DNA of 64,000 nt, from NCBI GenBank assembly GCA_032622095.1, contig CP136062.1:195491887-195555886 (forward strand). Reading direction: 5' to 3'. Under the pieces are notes generated by a model that saw nothing but the letters and a program-made list of their open reading frames with translations, had not been told where the DNA came from and made no database searches. How positions within the stretch are numbered: the stretch's first letter is position 1; every line of letters begins with the position of its first letter. A program made the position numbers and the translations under genes. Source of the stretch: Siphonodentalium dalli. Lineage: Eukaryota; Mollusca; Scaphopoda; Gadilida; Siphonodentaliidae. Shown here in pieces: positions 58,001-60,276 of the stretch.

Positions 58001-60276
58001 TGGTGTACAATAATATATCTACTTCATGGTGTACAATAATATATCTACTTCATGGTGTACAATAATTTATCTTCTTCATGGTTACAATAACATATCTACT
58101 TCATGGTGTACAATAACATATCTACTTCATGGTGTACAATAATATATCTACTTCATGGTGTACAATAATATATCTACTTCATGGTGTACAATAATATATC
58201 TACTTCATGGTGTACAATAACATATCTACTTCATGGTGTACAATAATATATCTACTTCATGATGTACAATAATTTATCTTCTTCATGGTGTTCAATAATA
58301 TATCTGTGTTCAATAATATATCTCTTTCATGGTGTACAATCATATATCTACTTCATCAGGCTTTCCGCTAGGTTTTGGGGAACGGGTCCTGTATCCGCCG
58401 AGGGGAAAATGCAGTCAATGTTTTCAATGTCGTGGAAACACTGGTGGACCTACTTTTGTTGTATCGGCCAATAGAAGAAAAGAGAGTAGATTTGCTGATC
58501 GTTTTGCATCCATTTTCTACCTAAGTTACTATGCTATCAACCGCCATAACTTTAAAACAGAAAATTTATTAGATAAAAATTAATTGCTGTATACGGAAAC
58601 ACGCCCGTTGAAGTTAAACAAACACTATTCAAGACTCGGCAGAAAGTTCGGATGCATAACATGCTTAAATTATCGGCCGTCATTTTTCGTAACCTAACCG
58701 CGGCAACGTAACCAGCGGACTCGAAAGCATGTGTTCTAGCGATGTCGGTTTTGATCACTTCCTCAGTTCATGTTAGATCAGTCCGAGTGTGTATTCTCGC
58801 TAGAAATCAAATAAAGTTGTCAACTATTTATATTTCTTAGTACTGTCCCAACGAAATTGAGAAGTAAACATCTTTATACCTGTATACATATGGAATATGT
58901 CCTGTGGTATGACAGAAGGGGAAAAATTGGTTGGGGGAATGGGGCCCAAAAAGGGATCCCCTGCCGCCATAGCAGAAACCCTGACTTCATGATGTACAAT
59001 AACATATCTACTTCATGGTGTACAATAACATATCTACTTCATGGTGTACAATAATATATCTACTTCATGATGTACATAGAGGATCACCAACAAATGTTTA
59101 TAATGAAATTTTCAAAACAAATCCAGTAAATTAGGTCTGGACCAAACCTCTGGCAAGGTCCAGACCTAATTTACTGGATGATATTTGTAAATTTCACTAT
59201 AAACTCGGGACGAATTGAAGATTCTATTTATTACATGATCCAAAACCTCCATAAAAGCACTTTAAACGGGATGAGAAACTAGAAACGGCTTCTATAAGGC
59301 AAGCTGGAAGTCAAAATTTGTCCGCAGTCTCTGTGCCAAGAAATACTGCCAGATAAATAACATGCTTTGAAGTATTTAATGACTTAAATTTAATGAAATA
59401 TGTGTTCCAACTAAATCACTAATAGTCACAAACATTGATTTAGTGTAAGTAGCGTACTGAATGTAATCAGATGACAAGCCGGAAGTCAAAGGTCATGTTT
59501 CTGCGCAACAATACATTTCAGTACACCTGGCCCTATTTCCTGTTATACAGCGGTCGTTAATTACCGGTATTATAGAATGGGTTTATACAACGAAAGAAGA
59601 GTCGGATCATGTAATATAATAATGTATCTGTAGACTAAGCAATGTAACCATGGGATCGTAATCATTATACCAGTAGGAATTTTAATTGAAAAGAAAAATC
59701 AACCATATACTTGAATCGATGCACTAGTGATAGTTTTTTTGGAAATTTATTTTACTGCAATTATTTCCAAAATTTCTGATATACTGCTATAAATTACTGC
59801 AGTTTCTCAATACATAATAAAGGAATTCAACCCTGTTGGAGTTCACTAACCTTTCCCATAGACATTCTGTAATGCACTTTCAAAATGTTTGAAAGTTCCA
59901 TCATCAACAGCACAGAAATATATGACCATGGAAGCCAAACTCTCTGGAATATTCTGGGCAAAATATTGTTTAACAGCAGTGATAATTATCAGTGTGGCCA
60001 TTTGAGTTGGAAAGCCAAATATACCACTGGATATTGCCGGAATCGCTAAAGATCTAAACTTCATCTTTACAGCATTATGCAATGATCGCTTAGTTGCAAG
60101 CGAAAGCTTAGATGATTCATCTTGATCACCGCCACTCCACCTCGGGCCGATAGCGTGCAACACCTTTTTGCAAGGAAGACTTCCAGCATTTGTGACAACA
60201 ACTGACCCGGTAGCCAGTTGCCCACCTATACATTTCTTCATTATTTCATCACTTTCCTGCTGGATAATACTACCTC
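13658..60276 (-). CDS. PARP14-like mono-ADP-ribosyltransferase, 10 exons, 5' end outside window
   Basis: Gene overview; exons are listed separately. Joining 60276-59851, 55026-54860, 52272-52045, 45983-45762, 44737-44677, 38366-38170, 20412-20001, 17659-17517, 14859-14685 and 13986-13658 gives one open frame of 786 residues ending in TGA. Phases match at all nine junctions. Order: macro domain (residues 1-143, N-terminus missing), acidic linker (about 144-185), second macro domain (about 186-352), KH-like modules (about 378-480), WWE (about 498-568), PARP catalytic domain (about 590-786). Known for the family: macro domains bind or remove ADP-ribose, WWE binds ADP-ribose chains or termini, and the catalytic domain transfers one ADP-ribose from NAD+ to proteins; vertebrate PARP14 acts in innate immunity. 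That role here is inference. The first visible exon starts with two bases of a split codon, so at least one exon lies beyond 64000. The gene is close to human PARP14 in layout but could be any member of an expanded invertebrate family. Confidence 0.9.
14034..14297. mobile_element. TTAA-flanked piggyBac-like MITE (type i), in PARP intron
   Basis: Starts TTAACTCTTTCATGATG and ends CATGGAAGGGTTAA. Inside are two hairpins of the form GCATTCTCTTATATATGNGAG...CTCCCATAGGGAG. It lies 48 bp upstream of the acceptor of the terminal exon. TTAA target duplications and CCCTTT ends are typical of piggyBac relatives. Confidence 0.75.
14298..14684. other. Intron 9 remainder, no feature
   Basis: Intron between the LWHGT exon and the terminal exon, beside the MITE. 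Nothing else is recognisable. Confidence 0.6.
14685..14859 (-). CDS. PARP14-like exon: catalytic domain with LWHGT motif
   Basis: The acceptor TTGCTTCCATAG precedes 14859 and the donor after 14685 is GTCAGT. It has 58 codons plus one base. The peptide begins IERIQNKSLFYQYTAKKQEI and contains KLWHGTGEHAVDSIVNKGFN. The 'HGT' histidine (residue 655 of the visible protein) is the first residue of the ART triad and contacts NAD+. 'IERIQN' and 'GFNRSFA' are family signatures. The reading frame was not obvious as a long open frame, since a stop follows soon after in the intron; it was established from phase agreement with both neighbours. Confidence 0.93.
14860..16275. other. Part of intron 8, no feature
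   Basis: AT-rich intronic sequence. Short open frames at 15188-15370 and 15635-15832 have no motif support. Confidence 0.6.
16276..16720. mobile_element. Inverted-repeat element with GTGACCCGCC ends and shared hairpin module (type iv)
   Basis: The ends are inverted copies of GTGACCCGCCATATCAAATC, continuing to TCGGGATTTTTT; an ATTT flanks each side. The interior begins CCCTGTGCCAATGCATTCTC and holds two TATATATGCGAGTCGACC hairpins identical in plan to those inside the TTAA-flanked elements at 32862, 41506 and 43018. So the ends differ while the core is shared. Confidence 0.75.
17017..17224. mobile_element. TTAA-flanked MITE (type i)
   Basis: Starts TTAACCCTTTCATGACGGGA and ends GAAGGGTTAA, with the TATATATGTGATTCTCCC hairpin core. 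Its right TTAA at 17221-17224 is also the left TTAA of the next element, so two elements share one target. Confidence 0.8.
17221..17489. mobile_element. TTAA-flanked MITE (second family, P2)
   Basis: Starts TTAACCCTTTCCTTTC and ends GAAAGGGTTAA. Body hallmarks are TACTCATTGACAAGTAGT, GAAATGTTCAGATAATAAGT with its inverted copy, and CCTCCAAATGAATAATAGAC. Other copies lie at 22337, 27127, 34133, 55080 and 57656. It ends 28 bp past the donor of exon 17517-17659. Confidence 0.8.
17517..17659 (-). CDS. PARP14-like exon: start of PARP catalytic domain
   Basis: The acceptor TGACTACAG precedes 17659 and the donor after 17517 is GTCAGT. It has 143 bases: two completing Gly, then 47 codons. The peptide contains DIALPKRWEKMSSSENLKVV, QLNPSSAEYQYIAQQFQ and HAIKK. 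The 'LPxxWxxM...VxLxxxSxEYxxVxxxF' pattern is the entry of the catalytic domain in macro-PARPs. MITEs crowd both sides: a TA-flanked hairpin element starts 36 bp upstream of the acceptor, and a TTAA-flanked element ends 28 bp beyond the donor. Confidence 0.93.
17695..17862. mobile_element. TA-flanked hairpin MITE, 36 bp upstream of a PARP exon
   Basis: CAGTAATGCCC begins after TA (17693-17694); the element ends ATTACTG before TA (17863-17864). The two arms (TTTTCAGGATTCAGTCGGAA and its inverse) form an almost perfect hairpin about the ATTCATCGGAAAGCTCTCA loop. The right arm lacks the outer CCCATAATTCTGCTGTGG part, so it is internally shortened. Confidence 0.85.
18117..19350 (+). repeat. Two GC-rich arrays of ~120-bp units in intron 7
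   Basis: Both blocks begin CTCATATATATTTTGAAGACC followed by CTGTCTGTCTGT tracts and CGATTCTCGACCGATCGGGA. Units follow with GAGCCCGTGCGACGCCAGCT, CGCGCATGCGCAGACGAG and TCTCGGAAACGGG (first block about 18282-18718, second about 18962-19255). Each block ends in duplicated AGCCCGGACAACGTCGGGCT, a short hairpin. The second block looks like a shortened duplicate of the first. The GC content contrasts sharply with the surroundings. Confidence 0.8.
19380..19800 (+). repeat. Degenerate ~170-bp tandem units
   Basis: Three loose units with AAATCAGTTGATA, TTGTTCAAGTTAT and CAAGTAGGCGGA motifs, resembling the arrays at 46470-47365. Confidence 0.5.
20001..20412 (-). CDS. PARP14-like exon: KH-like module and WWE domain
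   Basis: The acceptor is GTTCTCTGTCAG before 20412 and the donor is ACAG|GTTTGT after 20001. It has 137 codons plus one base. The first part (IEAVEKMVEDLHLACSIKTG, then TIVISGRRNNVQQAYESI) has a KH-like pattern with an 'ISG' strand and an Ala-containing helix. The second part, from residue 61 of the exon, is a WWE domain: QWYYIDSG, then a central 'YDKLINGMIEKSH' segment, YRVDFKAKKEYN and TGGDSVTIFRKD. WWE domains bind ADP-ribose units. The exon end provides the single base that completes the first Gly codon of the catalytic exon. A TA-flanked hairpin MITE begins 41 bp upstream of the acceptor, leaving little room for the branch point. Confidence 0.94.
20454..20796. mobile_element. TA-flanked hairpin MITE with internal duplication, 41 bp upstream of the WWE exon
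   Basis: CAGTAATGCC follows TA at 20452-20453; the right end GGGCATTACTG precedes TA at 20797-20798. Each arm contains two copies of the GCAGAATTATGG...GCTTGTTGCCATT segment, so it is longer (343 bp) than the 201-bp form at 53008. Confidence 0.85.
20799..21232. mobile_element. Composite hairpin element, family H (GGTCCCC arms)
   Basis: Left hairpin near 20815-20905 and right hairpin near 21114-21205, each built of GAATGAGGTCCCCAGAGGG and its inverse. Between them is a weaker pair (GGTGAACATCAC...GGGGAACTTC). Outer ends CTGTCATTTGCAGAATGAGG are inverted. Other copies: 28149-28613, 35925-36389, 38388-38652, about 50896-51137 and 51612-52025. Confidence 0.7.
21300..21475. repeat. Short TTGCACT/AGTGCAA palindromic repeats
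   Basis: Repeated variants of CAATTCGATTGCACTTCAGT and related motifs, similar in style to the cluster at the start of the window. Confidence 0.5.
21501..21764. mobile_element. TTAA-flanked MITE (type i)
   Basis: Starts TTAACCCTTCCCCGAATGGA and ends CATGAGAGGGTTAA, with two TATATATGTGAGTCTCCC hairpins and the TGCTGCACCAGCGCAGCTCC end segment seen in sister copies. Confidence 0.8.
21832..22250 (+). repeat. Dispersed repeat family D, copy 3
   Basis: Contains GATGAAGATGGATAACTCTA, the AATTAATCGATTCTGATAAC segment and TGTTGTTGTTG near its end. Confidence 0.7.
22337..22583. mobile_element. TTAA-flanked MITE (P2)
   Basis: Starts TTAACCCTTTCTTTAC and ends AAAGAAAGGGTTAA; same body as the copy at 17221. 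Confidence 0.85.
22600..24960 (-). repeat. Long array of ~160-bp units, family G (AAGATGGCTGC)
   Basis: Units spaced about 160 bp (near 23196, 23350, 23529, 23691, 23851, 24008) with AAAATCCAAGATGGCTGCCA, CGTTCCCATCTACATGTCAA and TGACAAATTTCATGATGATC. The blocks start at TCAATGACACTGTAGCTCAAC-like sequence (22967) and end at AAGTTGAGCTAAAAA (24206 and 24953). The start and end are inverted copies of TAGCTCAACTT. Open frames across it are by-products of the units. Confidence 0.75.
25082..25321. mobile_element. TTAA-flanked MITE (type i), right end decayed
   Basis: Starts TTAACCCTTCCATGACTGGA and has both hairpins; the right end reads TTATGAAAGAGAC, without an intact TTAA. Confidence 0.7.
25530..26823. 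mobile_element. 1294-bp element with perfect 24-bp terminal repeats and ATC duplication
   Basis: Ends are TAGTCGGGGAGCCAATAAGG plus four more matching bases, inverted at 26800-26823. ATC flanks at 25527-25529 and 26824-26826. The interior has four spaced CGGCCATTTTGGAA-like or GCCATCTTGG motifs and a 30-base G tract next to the right terminus. No transposase is seen. A 3-bp duplication fits several DNA transposon groups. Confidence 0.75.
26764..26793 (+). repeat. Poly-G tract (30 bases)
   Basis: Uninterrupted G run just inside the right terminal repeat of the 1294-bp element. Confidence 0.9.
27127..27943. mobile_element. TTAA-flanked MITE (P2) split by a GACGGACGG-type insertion
   Basis: Left part 27127-27202 (to AATAAGTTCAACA) and right part from about 27832 (CCATTTGTTGAACTTATTAT) to GAAAGGGTTAA. 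The insert has two-to-three degenerate ~130-bp units, a GACGGATGGCTCGACGGACGG tract and a terminal hairpin built on TATACCCCCC and GGGGGTATAAC. Confidence 0.75.
28149..28613. mobile_element. Composite hairpin element, family H, nearly complete
   Basis: CAAGCCTAATTTAGTGTGCC at the left is inverted as GGCACACTAAACTCAGGCTTG at the right; both sides continue to a GGTCCCCAGAGGG hairpin. The middle carries AGATTGAAGTTCCCAAATGG and its partner TTGGGAACCTCGATTATGC. Best copy for defining the family. Confidence 0.75.
29100..29295 (+). repeat. Repeat family E, plus copy
   Basis: Shares ATGCTGGTAGCCTG and peptide-level similarity with 10929-11255, but has an internal stop after 'MIGPPY'. Confidence 0.45.
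29400..30500. repeat. Mixed degenerate units: GACGGACGG-type family (minus) then family G
   Basis: 29450-29830 holds inverse-orientation units (GGTTTCCGGATGATAACTTC, GAGAGTTATGGCCC) ending in a CCCCCC/GGGGG hairpin. From 29919 (TCAATGATACCGTAGCTCAA) onward come family G units with AAGATGGCTGCTAGCGGCCA. Confidence 0.6.
30590..31860 (+). repeat. Dispersed repeat family F, split by a family G element
   Basis: Left part 30590-30927 matches 12540-12835; right part from 31793 (GTGAACATCCAGTTTGCAAG) matches 12856 onward. The inserted family G block is 30928-31792. Confidence 0.7.
30928..31792 (-). mobile_element. Family G element inserted in family F
   Basis: Begins AATGAAAGTGTCAATGACACC...GCTCAACTTGG and ends GCAATAGCTCAAACTTTAC...TAAGCTAAAAATG. 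Five units with AAGATGGCTGCTGGTGGCCA and CCATCTAGAGGTCA. The uninterrupted family F copy at 12535-12935 shows both breakpoints. Confidence 0.65.
32051..32861. other. No feature recognised in this part of intron 6
   Basis: I see a minus open frame at 32515-32799 rich in Val/Leu/Arg without motifs or splice support, and nothing else. Confidence 0.5.
32862..33332. mobile_element. TTAA-flanked element (type ii ends) with shared hairpin module
   Basis: Starts TTAACCCTTTCAGTGCCAGG and ends TGGCACTGAAAGGGTTAA. It contains GTCAATGCATTCTCTTATAT and the GTCGACCATAGGTCGCC hairpin. A solo left end of this type lies at 62160-62205. Confidence 0.8.
33333..34089. other. No feature recognised
   Basis: Plain intronic sequence of the PARP14-like gene. 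Confidence 0.5.
34090..35745 (+). repeat. ~89-bp satellite array, about 16 units, with inserted MITE
   Basis: The unit contains ATCTCAGTTAATTTCCA, GTGAGTTAGACAGATTTGTA, GACTGCAGACCACAATC and ACACTGATAACACCCAATCA. Variant A (GAGTTAGACAG) fills 34404-35120. Variant B (GAGCTAGGAAG, ATCTGACATACACTG) fills about 35125-35460. Then types mix, suggesting segmental amplification. A broken unit at 34094-34132 lies on the far side of the MITE at 34133-34403. Confidence 0.95.
34133..34403. mobile_element. TTAA-flanked MITE (P2) inserted in the satellite
   Basis: Starts TTAACCTGTTCTTGAC and ends AAAGAAAGGGTTAA, directly abutting satellite units on both sides. Confidence 0.85.
35925..36389. mobile_element. 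Composite hairpin element, family H
   Basis: Hairpins of GTCCCCAGAGGGTGAATTT near 35929-36005 and 36228-36362, with a duplicated CTCCCATAGCAGTTGAGGCC segment and a (TA)8 tract near 36178. Confidence 0.65.
36390..37838. other. No feature recognised
   Basis: AT-rich intronic sequence. A 36-bp direct duplication (CCAGATATGAGTAATTTATA) follows at about 37841-37912. Confidence 0.5.
37933..38169 (-). CDS. Possible alternative 3' end (read-through of exon at 38170-38366)
   Basis: If the GTACAG donor at 38164-38169 is not used, the frame continues for 78 codons to TAA at 37933. The added tail starts VQSHRSRGGKSGRANHRGRG and is rich in Arg, Gly, Ser and Asn, ending in a Lys/Tyr-rich QKYYKKK. The composition looks like a real low-complexity RG-type tail rather than intron, because three frames of AT-rich intron would be expected to stop sooner. 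An AATAAA (minus strand) lies at 37534-37539. The result would be a truncated protein with macro domains but no WWE or catalytic domain. This is inference; chance openness cannot be excluded. Confidence 0.35.
   Translation of the reverse strand, partial: VQSHRSRGGKSGRANHRGRGQHSGNNVCEPSNASMGGNSHGSLSEPSSGHRSQSGSRQMSSNPGQKPDGTKQKYYKKK
38170..38366 (-). CDS. PARP14-like exon: KH-like module
   Basis: A very good acceptor (TTTCTGTTTCATATATTATAG) precedes 38366. The preferred donor is CAG|GTACAG after 38170, giving 197 bases: two of a split Ala codon, then 65 codons, ending in phase 0. The peptide includes QQTVILTIYSDNDGSLRNAK, QRVTSAIDEEF and HMSDDQ. It resembles the KH-type modules between macro and WWE domains of PARP14, where 'VTITIYGD' strands are followed by an Ala-Lys helix. 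The join to the next exon reads 'KHMSDDQ|IEAVEKMVEDLHL', matching the family's pattern of a Q-I-x-A-I/V motif. The frame stays open past this donor to 37933; see the separate entry for the possible alternative end. Confidence 0.88.
38388..38652. mobile_element. Family H element beside a PARP exon
   Basis: GAGGTTCCCAATGAGTGTAC with partner TTTGGGAACTTCAA, then the GGTCCCCAGAGGGTGAATTT hairpin and CACATTAAACTCAGGCTTG end. It starts about 20 bp upstream of the acceptor for exon 38170-38366. Confidence 0.65.
38653..40538. other. No feature recognised
   Basis: Intronic DNA. A slightly GC-richer patch at 40220-40400 contains ATTGGTC and CACGTG but nothing that amounts to a promoter. Confidence 0.5.
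40539..40709. mobile_element. Foldback MITE
   Basis: AATATAAGGATTAACTGTCA is inverted at the right end. Most of the 171 bases pair with each other about a TGTAAAACCCTTCGGGTTTTACA centre. Confidence 0.75.
40765..40957 (-). repeat. CCCGCTTTAGCGGGC repeat, copy 2
   Basis: Inverse copy of 11386-11566, with two GCCCGCTAAAGCGG palindromes. Confidence 0.6.
41506..41905. mobile_element. TTAA-flanked element (type iii ends), recent copy 1
   Basis: Starts TTAACCCTTTACCCAACAGA and ends GTTGGGTAAAGGGTTAA. It carries the GTCGACCATAGGTCGCC hairpins. Nearly identical to 43018-43406. Confidence 0.85.
41906..43017. other. No feature recognised
   Basis: Intronic sequence between two near-identical MITEs; short homopolymer T runs only. 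Confidence 0.5.
43018..43406. mobile_element. TTAA-flanked element (type iii ends), recent copy 2
   Basis: Same ends, hairpins and internal AACTGTAACTATCACAATGT segment as 41506-41905, with only a few substitutions and a short length difference. Confidence 0.85.
43740..44330 (+). repeat. Three ~175-bp units and GACGGACGG-type tail
   Basis: Units carry AAATTCTAAGTC, AAAGGGCCGTAACTCATGTA and AACTTGGCCTGTAGTTTTAG. The block ends ACGGACGGATGGCTAGACAG and a weak CCTTTT/AAAAGG hairpin. The second and third units are almost identical. Confidence 0.7.
44677..44737 (-). CDS. PARP14-like short exon after macro domain 2
   Basis: A 61-base exon with acceptor TTTTTTAAG before 44737 and donor GTATAA after 44677. 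The peptide is VFEAEHNLRYHHGVKKQRAQ plus one base of a split Ala codon. It was predicted because the previous exon ends in phase 0 while the next begins with two bases of a codon. This segment supplies exactly that phase change, is open throughout, and continues the macro domain's last helix ('IFK|VFEAE'). The basic HHGVKKQ stretch forms the linker to the KH-like module. A perfect-looking foldback element sits about 95 bp upstream of its acceptor (44833-44964). Confidence 0.8.
44833..44964. mobile_element. Foldback MITE upstream of the 61-base exon
   Basis: TGTGTGTTTCCGAGAT pairs with CTATCTCAGAAACACACA, and AGCTACCTTCTCTAGGC pairs with CCAGAGAAGGTAGC. Confidence 0.75.
44965..45761. other. 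Intron 4 remainder; half of a family H hairpin at 45611-45650
   Basis: Only GAATGAGGTCCCCAGAGGG with its following ATTTAGTGATGG is recognisable. Confidence 0.6.
45762..45983 (-). CDS. PARP14-like exon: C-terminal half of macro domain 2
   Basis: The acceptor TTTGGCCTTTCCAG precedes 45983, and the donor after 45762 is GTAATT. It is 222 bases, phase 0 on both sides, so it joins the preceding exon directly. The peptide contains RLGSIAFPALGTGGLRYPPP, which is the macro-domain loop 'FPAxGTGxLxxP', then AAKTMYDAVQKFEESHPNTS and RIQFVIFPKDEGIFK, the final strand. The spacing between 'CQFIFHG' of the previous exon and this loop is only about four residues shorter than I expect for macro 2 of PARP14, so no exon seems to be missing between them. 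Confidence 0.93.
46050..47365 (-). repeat. Five ~170-bp units ending in a CCCCCGC/GGCGGG hairpin
   Basis: Units from about 46470 contain CCGGCCAGACCTGGCTTG, ACTGGTCATGTGAACTCATA and ATCCGTTGACATTTGTGGAA, spaced about 167-183 bp. A GACAGACGGACGGAACCC tract and a CTATATCCCCCGCAAATTTT hairpin close the block. Looser related units precede at 46070-46400. Confidence 0.75.
47400..48258 (-). repeat. Family G element
   Basis: Begins TCAATGACACTGTAGCTCAA and has five units with CAAGATGGCCGCTG-like and TCCCATCTAGAGGTCACC motifs. The right terminus is not clear. Confidence 0.65.
48357..48462. mobile_element. Half of a TA-flanked hairpin MITE
   Basis: CAGTGATGCTCTAATTGATC to GCCATTCATCGGAAAGCTG after TA at 48355-48356; the second arm is missing. 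Confidence 0.75.
48463..50019. other. No gene; remnants of repeats
   Basis: 48876-48891 is a perfect GCCGATCATGATCGGC palindrome also present at 55954-55969. 49040-49098 is the right end of a type i TTAA element. 49485-49518 has three to four copies of CTCAGGGTACC. 49590-49620 is a TTATTTAT run. Confidence 0.6.
50020..50500 (+). repeat. Three ~140-bp units and a GACGGACGG tail
   Basis: Units at about 50036, 50168 and 50319 with AAAAAGGGCCATAACTCC and AAACCCATATTCGAACTCGA. A GACAGACAGACAGATGGACG tract follows. Open frames here repeat the unit and are not genes. Confidence 0.75.
50896..51137. mobile_element. Family H element (single hairpin)
   Basis: GAATGGAGGTCCCCAGAGGG and its inverse at 51002-51110, ending AACCAGGCTTGCAC. 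Confidence 0.65.
51175..51572 (+). repeat. Dispersed repeat family D, copy 4 (empty-site reference)
   Basis: Reads continuously through AACAAAATGTTGATAAATAA then CAGGTTTTGGGCAATTTT, the point where the 5.4-kb element is inserted in copy 2. Confidence 0.8.
51612..52025. mobile_element. Family H element adjoining the macro domain 2 exon
   Basis: GGTCCCCAGAGGGTGAATTT hairpin at 51638-51735, the CATAATCGAGGTGCCCAATG centre, and a partial second hairpin at 51945-52013 ending 20 bp from the exon's donor. Confidence 0.65.
52045..52272 (-). CDS. PARP14-like exon: N-terminal half of macro domain 2
   Basis: A strong acceptor (CTTTTTATCTAG) precedes 52272, and the donor after 52045 is GTACGG preceded by CAG. 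The exon is 228 bases long, phase 0 on both sides. The peptide VAVMVNTVSPSLSLSKGAVS is followed by QAILEAAGPQIQ and later ITSGGKLKCQFIFHG. This matches the ADP-ribose-binding N-terminal part of a PARP14-type macro domain (the 'VNT...LSKGAVSxAxLEAAG' pattern). The element of the GGTCCCC hairpin family at 51612-52025 ends about 20 bp past the donor, and a Penelope-like remnant begins about 100 bp upstream of the acceptor, so the exon is tightly hemmed in by mobile DNA. Confidence 0.92.
52371..52698 (+). pseudogene. Penelope-like element remnant: GIY-YIG endonuclease end of the ORF
   Basis: The plus-strand frame reads MMCGSALYVGETERQLSERI, VEHLRDIQLHDDKPAYGYFN and QPGHSIDNIRVLVF, a GIY-YIG nuclease segment of the type at the C-terminus of Penelope-like retroelements ('YVGET.R.L..R..EH', 'PGHS'). 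The frame then breaks after 'RLRPLDS' and a +1 frame continues PWIAKLKTRTDHDFNARVKW to a stop at 52696-52698. The reverse transcriptase part is absent, so this is a 5'-truncated, frameshifted copy. The trailing segment to about 52880 contains TGAAGAAGGCCTAAGTCCGA, a typical 3' tail motif. It lies in intron 2, antisense to the PARP gene. Confidence 0.75.
53008..53208. mobile_element. Complete 201-bp TA-flanked hairpin MITE
   Basis: Bounded by TA (53006-53007 and 53209-53210). Arms CAGTAATGCCCTAATTAATC ... GATTACTTAGGGCATTACTG pair over almost their full length. Best reference for the family; other copies at 1168, 17695, 20454, 48357, 55256 and 62527. Confidence 0.9.
53211..53939. other. Intron 2 segment; short direct duplication
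   Basis: The segment TTTATAGAACTGACCACAAC...ATAAAATATGACGAGTTA occurs at 53225-53277 and again at 53442-53493. No gene seen; a plus frame at 53679-53918 lacks motif support. Confidence 0.55.
53940..54710 (+). repeat. Degenerate CATAACTCTGG units with GACGGACAG tails
   Basis: Three loose units with GGCCATAACTCTGG, AAACCTGCACTATG and ATGGATGGACGAAGG or GACAGATGGATGCC tails. Confidence 0.6.
54860..55026 (-). CDS. PARP14-like exon: acidic linker leading into macro domain 2
   Basis: The acceptor is ATTTTTAG before 55026 and the donor is a consensus GTAAGT at 54854-54859. Two leading bases complete a Gly codon from the previous exon; the exon ends on a complete codon. The peptide starts SVRSGEVS, then has a run of eleven Asp residues encoded by a GAT/GAC trinucleotide repeat (54966-55001), a Ser/Gly/Ala-rich linker, and IKLFLTKGLLTEQS, which is the first strand of the next macro domain. 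The Asp run comes from a microsatellite, so its length is likely to vary between alleles. It is not an open frame of any length in the genome and was recognised only from splice sites and its fit with both neighbours. Confidence 0.85.
54966..55001. repeat. (ATC)n microsatellite encoding poly-Asp
   Basis: Eleven or so consecutive ATC triplets on the plus strand, read as Asp codons in exon 54860-55026. Confidence 0.9.
55080..55255 (-). mobile_element. P2 MITE fragment, interrupted by a TA-flanked MITE
   Basis: Inverse orientation: CTGAATGGATTCTCCCATTC and TTTGGAGGGG-like body, then GTTCAGATAATAAAG, then the TA/CAGTAATGCCC start of the half MITE at 55256-55317. Confidence 0.7.
55480..55640 (+). 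repeat. GACGGATGG tail with TATACCCCCC hairpin
   Basis: CACCGACGGATGGACGGATG tract followed by CAGTATACCCCCCCCCACAT and GGGATGGGGGTATAACAAAA, the same termination as at 27780-27825. Confidence 0.7.
55641..56741. other. No feature recognised in intron 1
   Basis: Only the GCCGATCATGATCGGC palindrome at 55954-55969 stands out. Confidence 0.5.
56742..57030 (+). repeat. Tandem repeat of GGGGTCTTATTGGGTGTTCA
   Basis: Eight or so copies of a ~20-bp core, alternating with ATTAATTAATAACT and AACAGTATTCAATA spacers, giving a higher-order unit. Confidence 0.9.
57656..57884. mobile_element. TTAA-type MITE (P2), right end decayed
   Basis: Starts TTAACCCTTTCTTTAC; the right end reads ATAGAAAGGATAAA. It directly abuts the 26-bp tandem array. 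Confidence 0.75.
57886..59080 (+). repeat. 26-bp tandem array, split by a 627-bp element
   Basis: The unit ATATCTACTTCATGGTGTAC plus AATAAT is repeated about 18 times to 58356, and resumes at 58984 for three to four units. Confidence 0.95.
58357..58983. mobile_element. 627-bp hAT-like element inside the 26-bp array
   Basis: The ends CAGGCTTTCCGCTA and (inverted) CAGGGTTTCTGCTA differ at two of 14 positions. ACTTCAT flanks at 58350-58356 and 58984-58990, though the host array makes the duplication ambiguous. Short CAG-starting ends suggest hAT. No transposase motif is visible in the short frames inside. Confidence 0.65.
59097..59204. mobile_element. Foldback MITE with perfect 23-bp stem
   Basis: ATCCAGTAAATTAGGTCTGG (59121 on) pairs with CCAGACCTAATTTACTGGAT (to 59179) around a 13-base loop. 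Outer arms TTTATAATGAAATTTTC and AAATTTCACTATAAA extend it. Confidence 0.8.
59205..59850. other. Intron 1 start, no feature recognised
   Basis: AT-rich sequence immediately after the donor of the first visible exon. Confidence 0.5.
59851..60276 (-). CDS. PARP14-like exon: macro domain 1 (C-terminal two thirds)
   Basis: First visible exon. The acceptor is a pyrimidine-rich run ending CCATAG at 60277-60282, and the donor after 59851 is GTTAGT. It starts with two bases of a split Gly codon and ends with one base. The peptide begins GGSIIQQESDEIMKKC and contains the classic macro segments LATGSVVVTNAGSLPCKKVL, HAIGPRW and AIPAISSGIFGFP, the last being the phosphate-binding loop. The N-terminal strand and the Asp/Asn-containing 'VNAAN' region of the fold are absent; they must lie on an exon upstream of 64000, because nothing similar is visible between 60277 and 64000. 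Family knowledge: this fold binds ADP-ribose. Similarity to macro 1 of PARP9/PARP14 is clear by motif. Confidence 0.93.

Noticed and set aside
58329-58583. 84-residue plus-strand frame with four Cys near CSQCFQCRG
   Set aside because: It spans the edge of the tandem array and the hAT-like element, with no known zinc-finger spacing or transposase motif.
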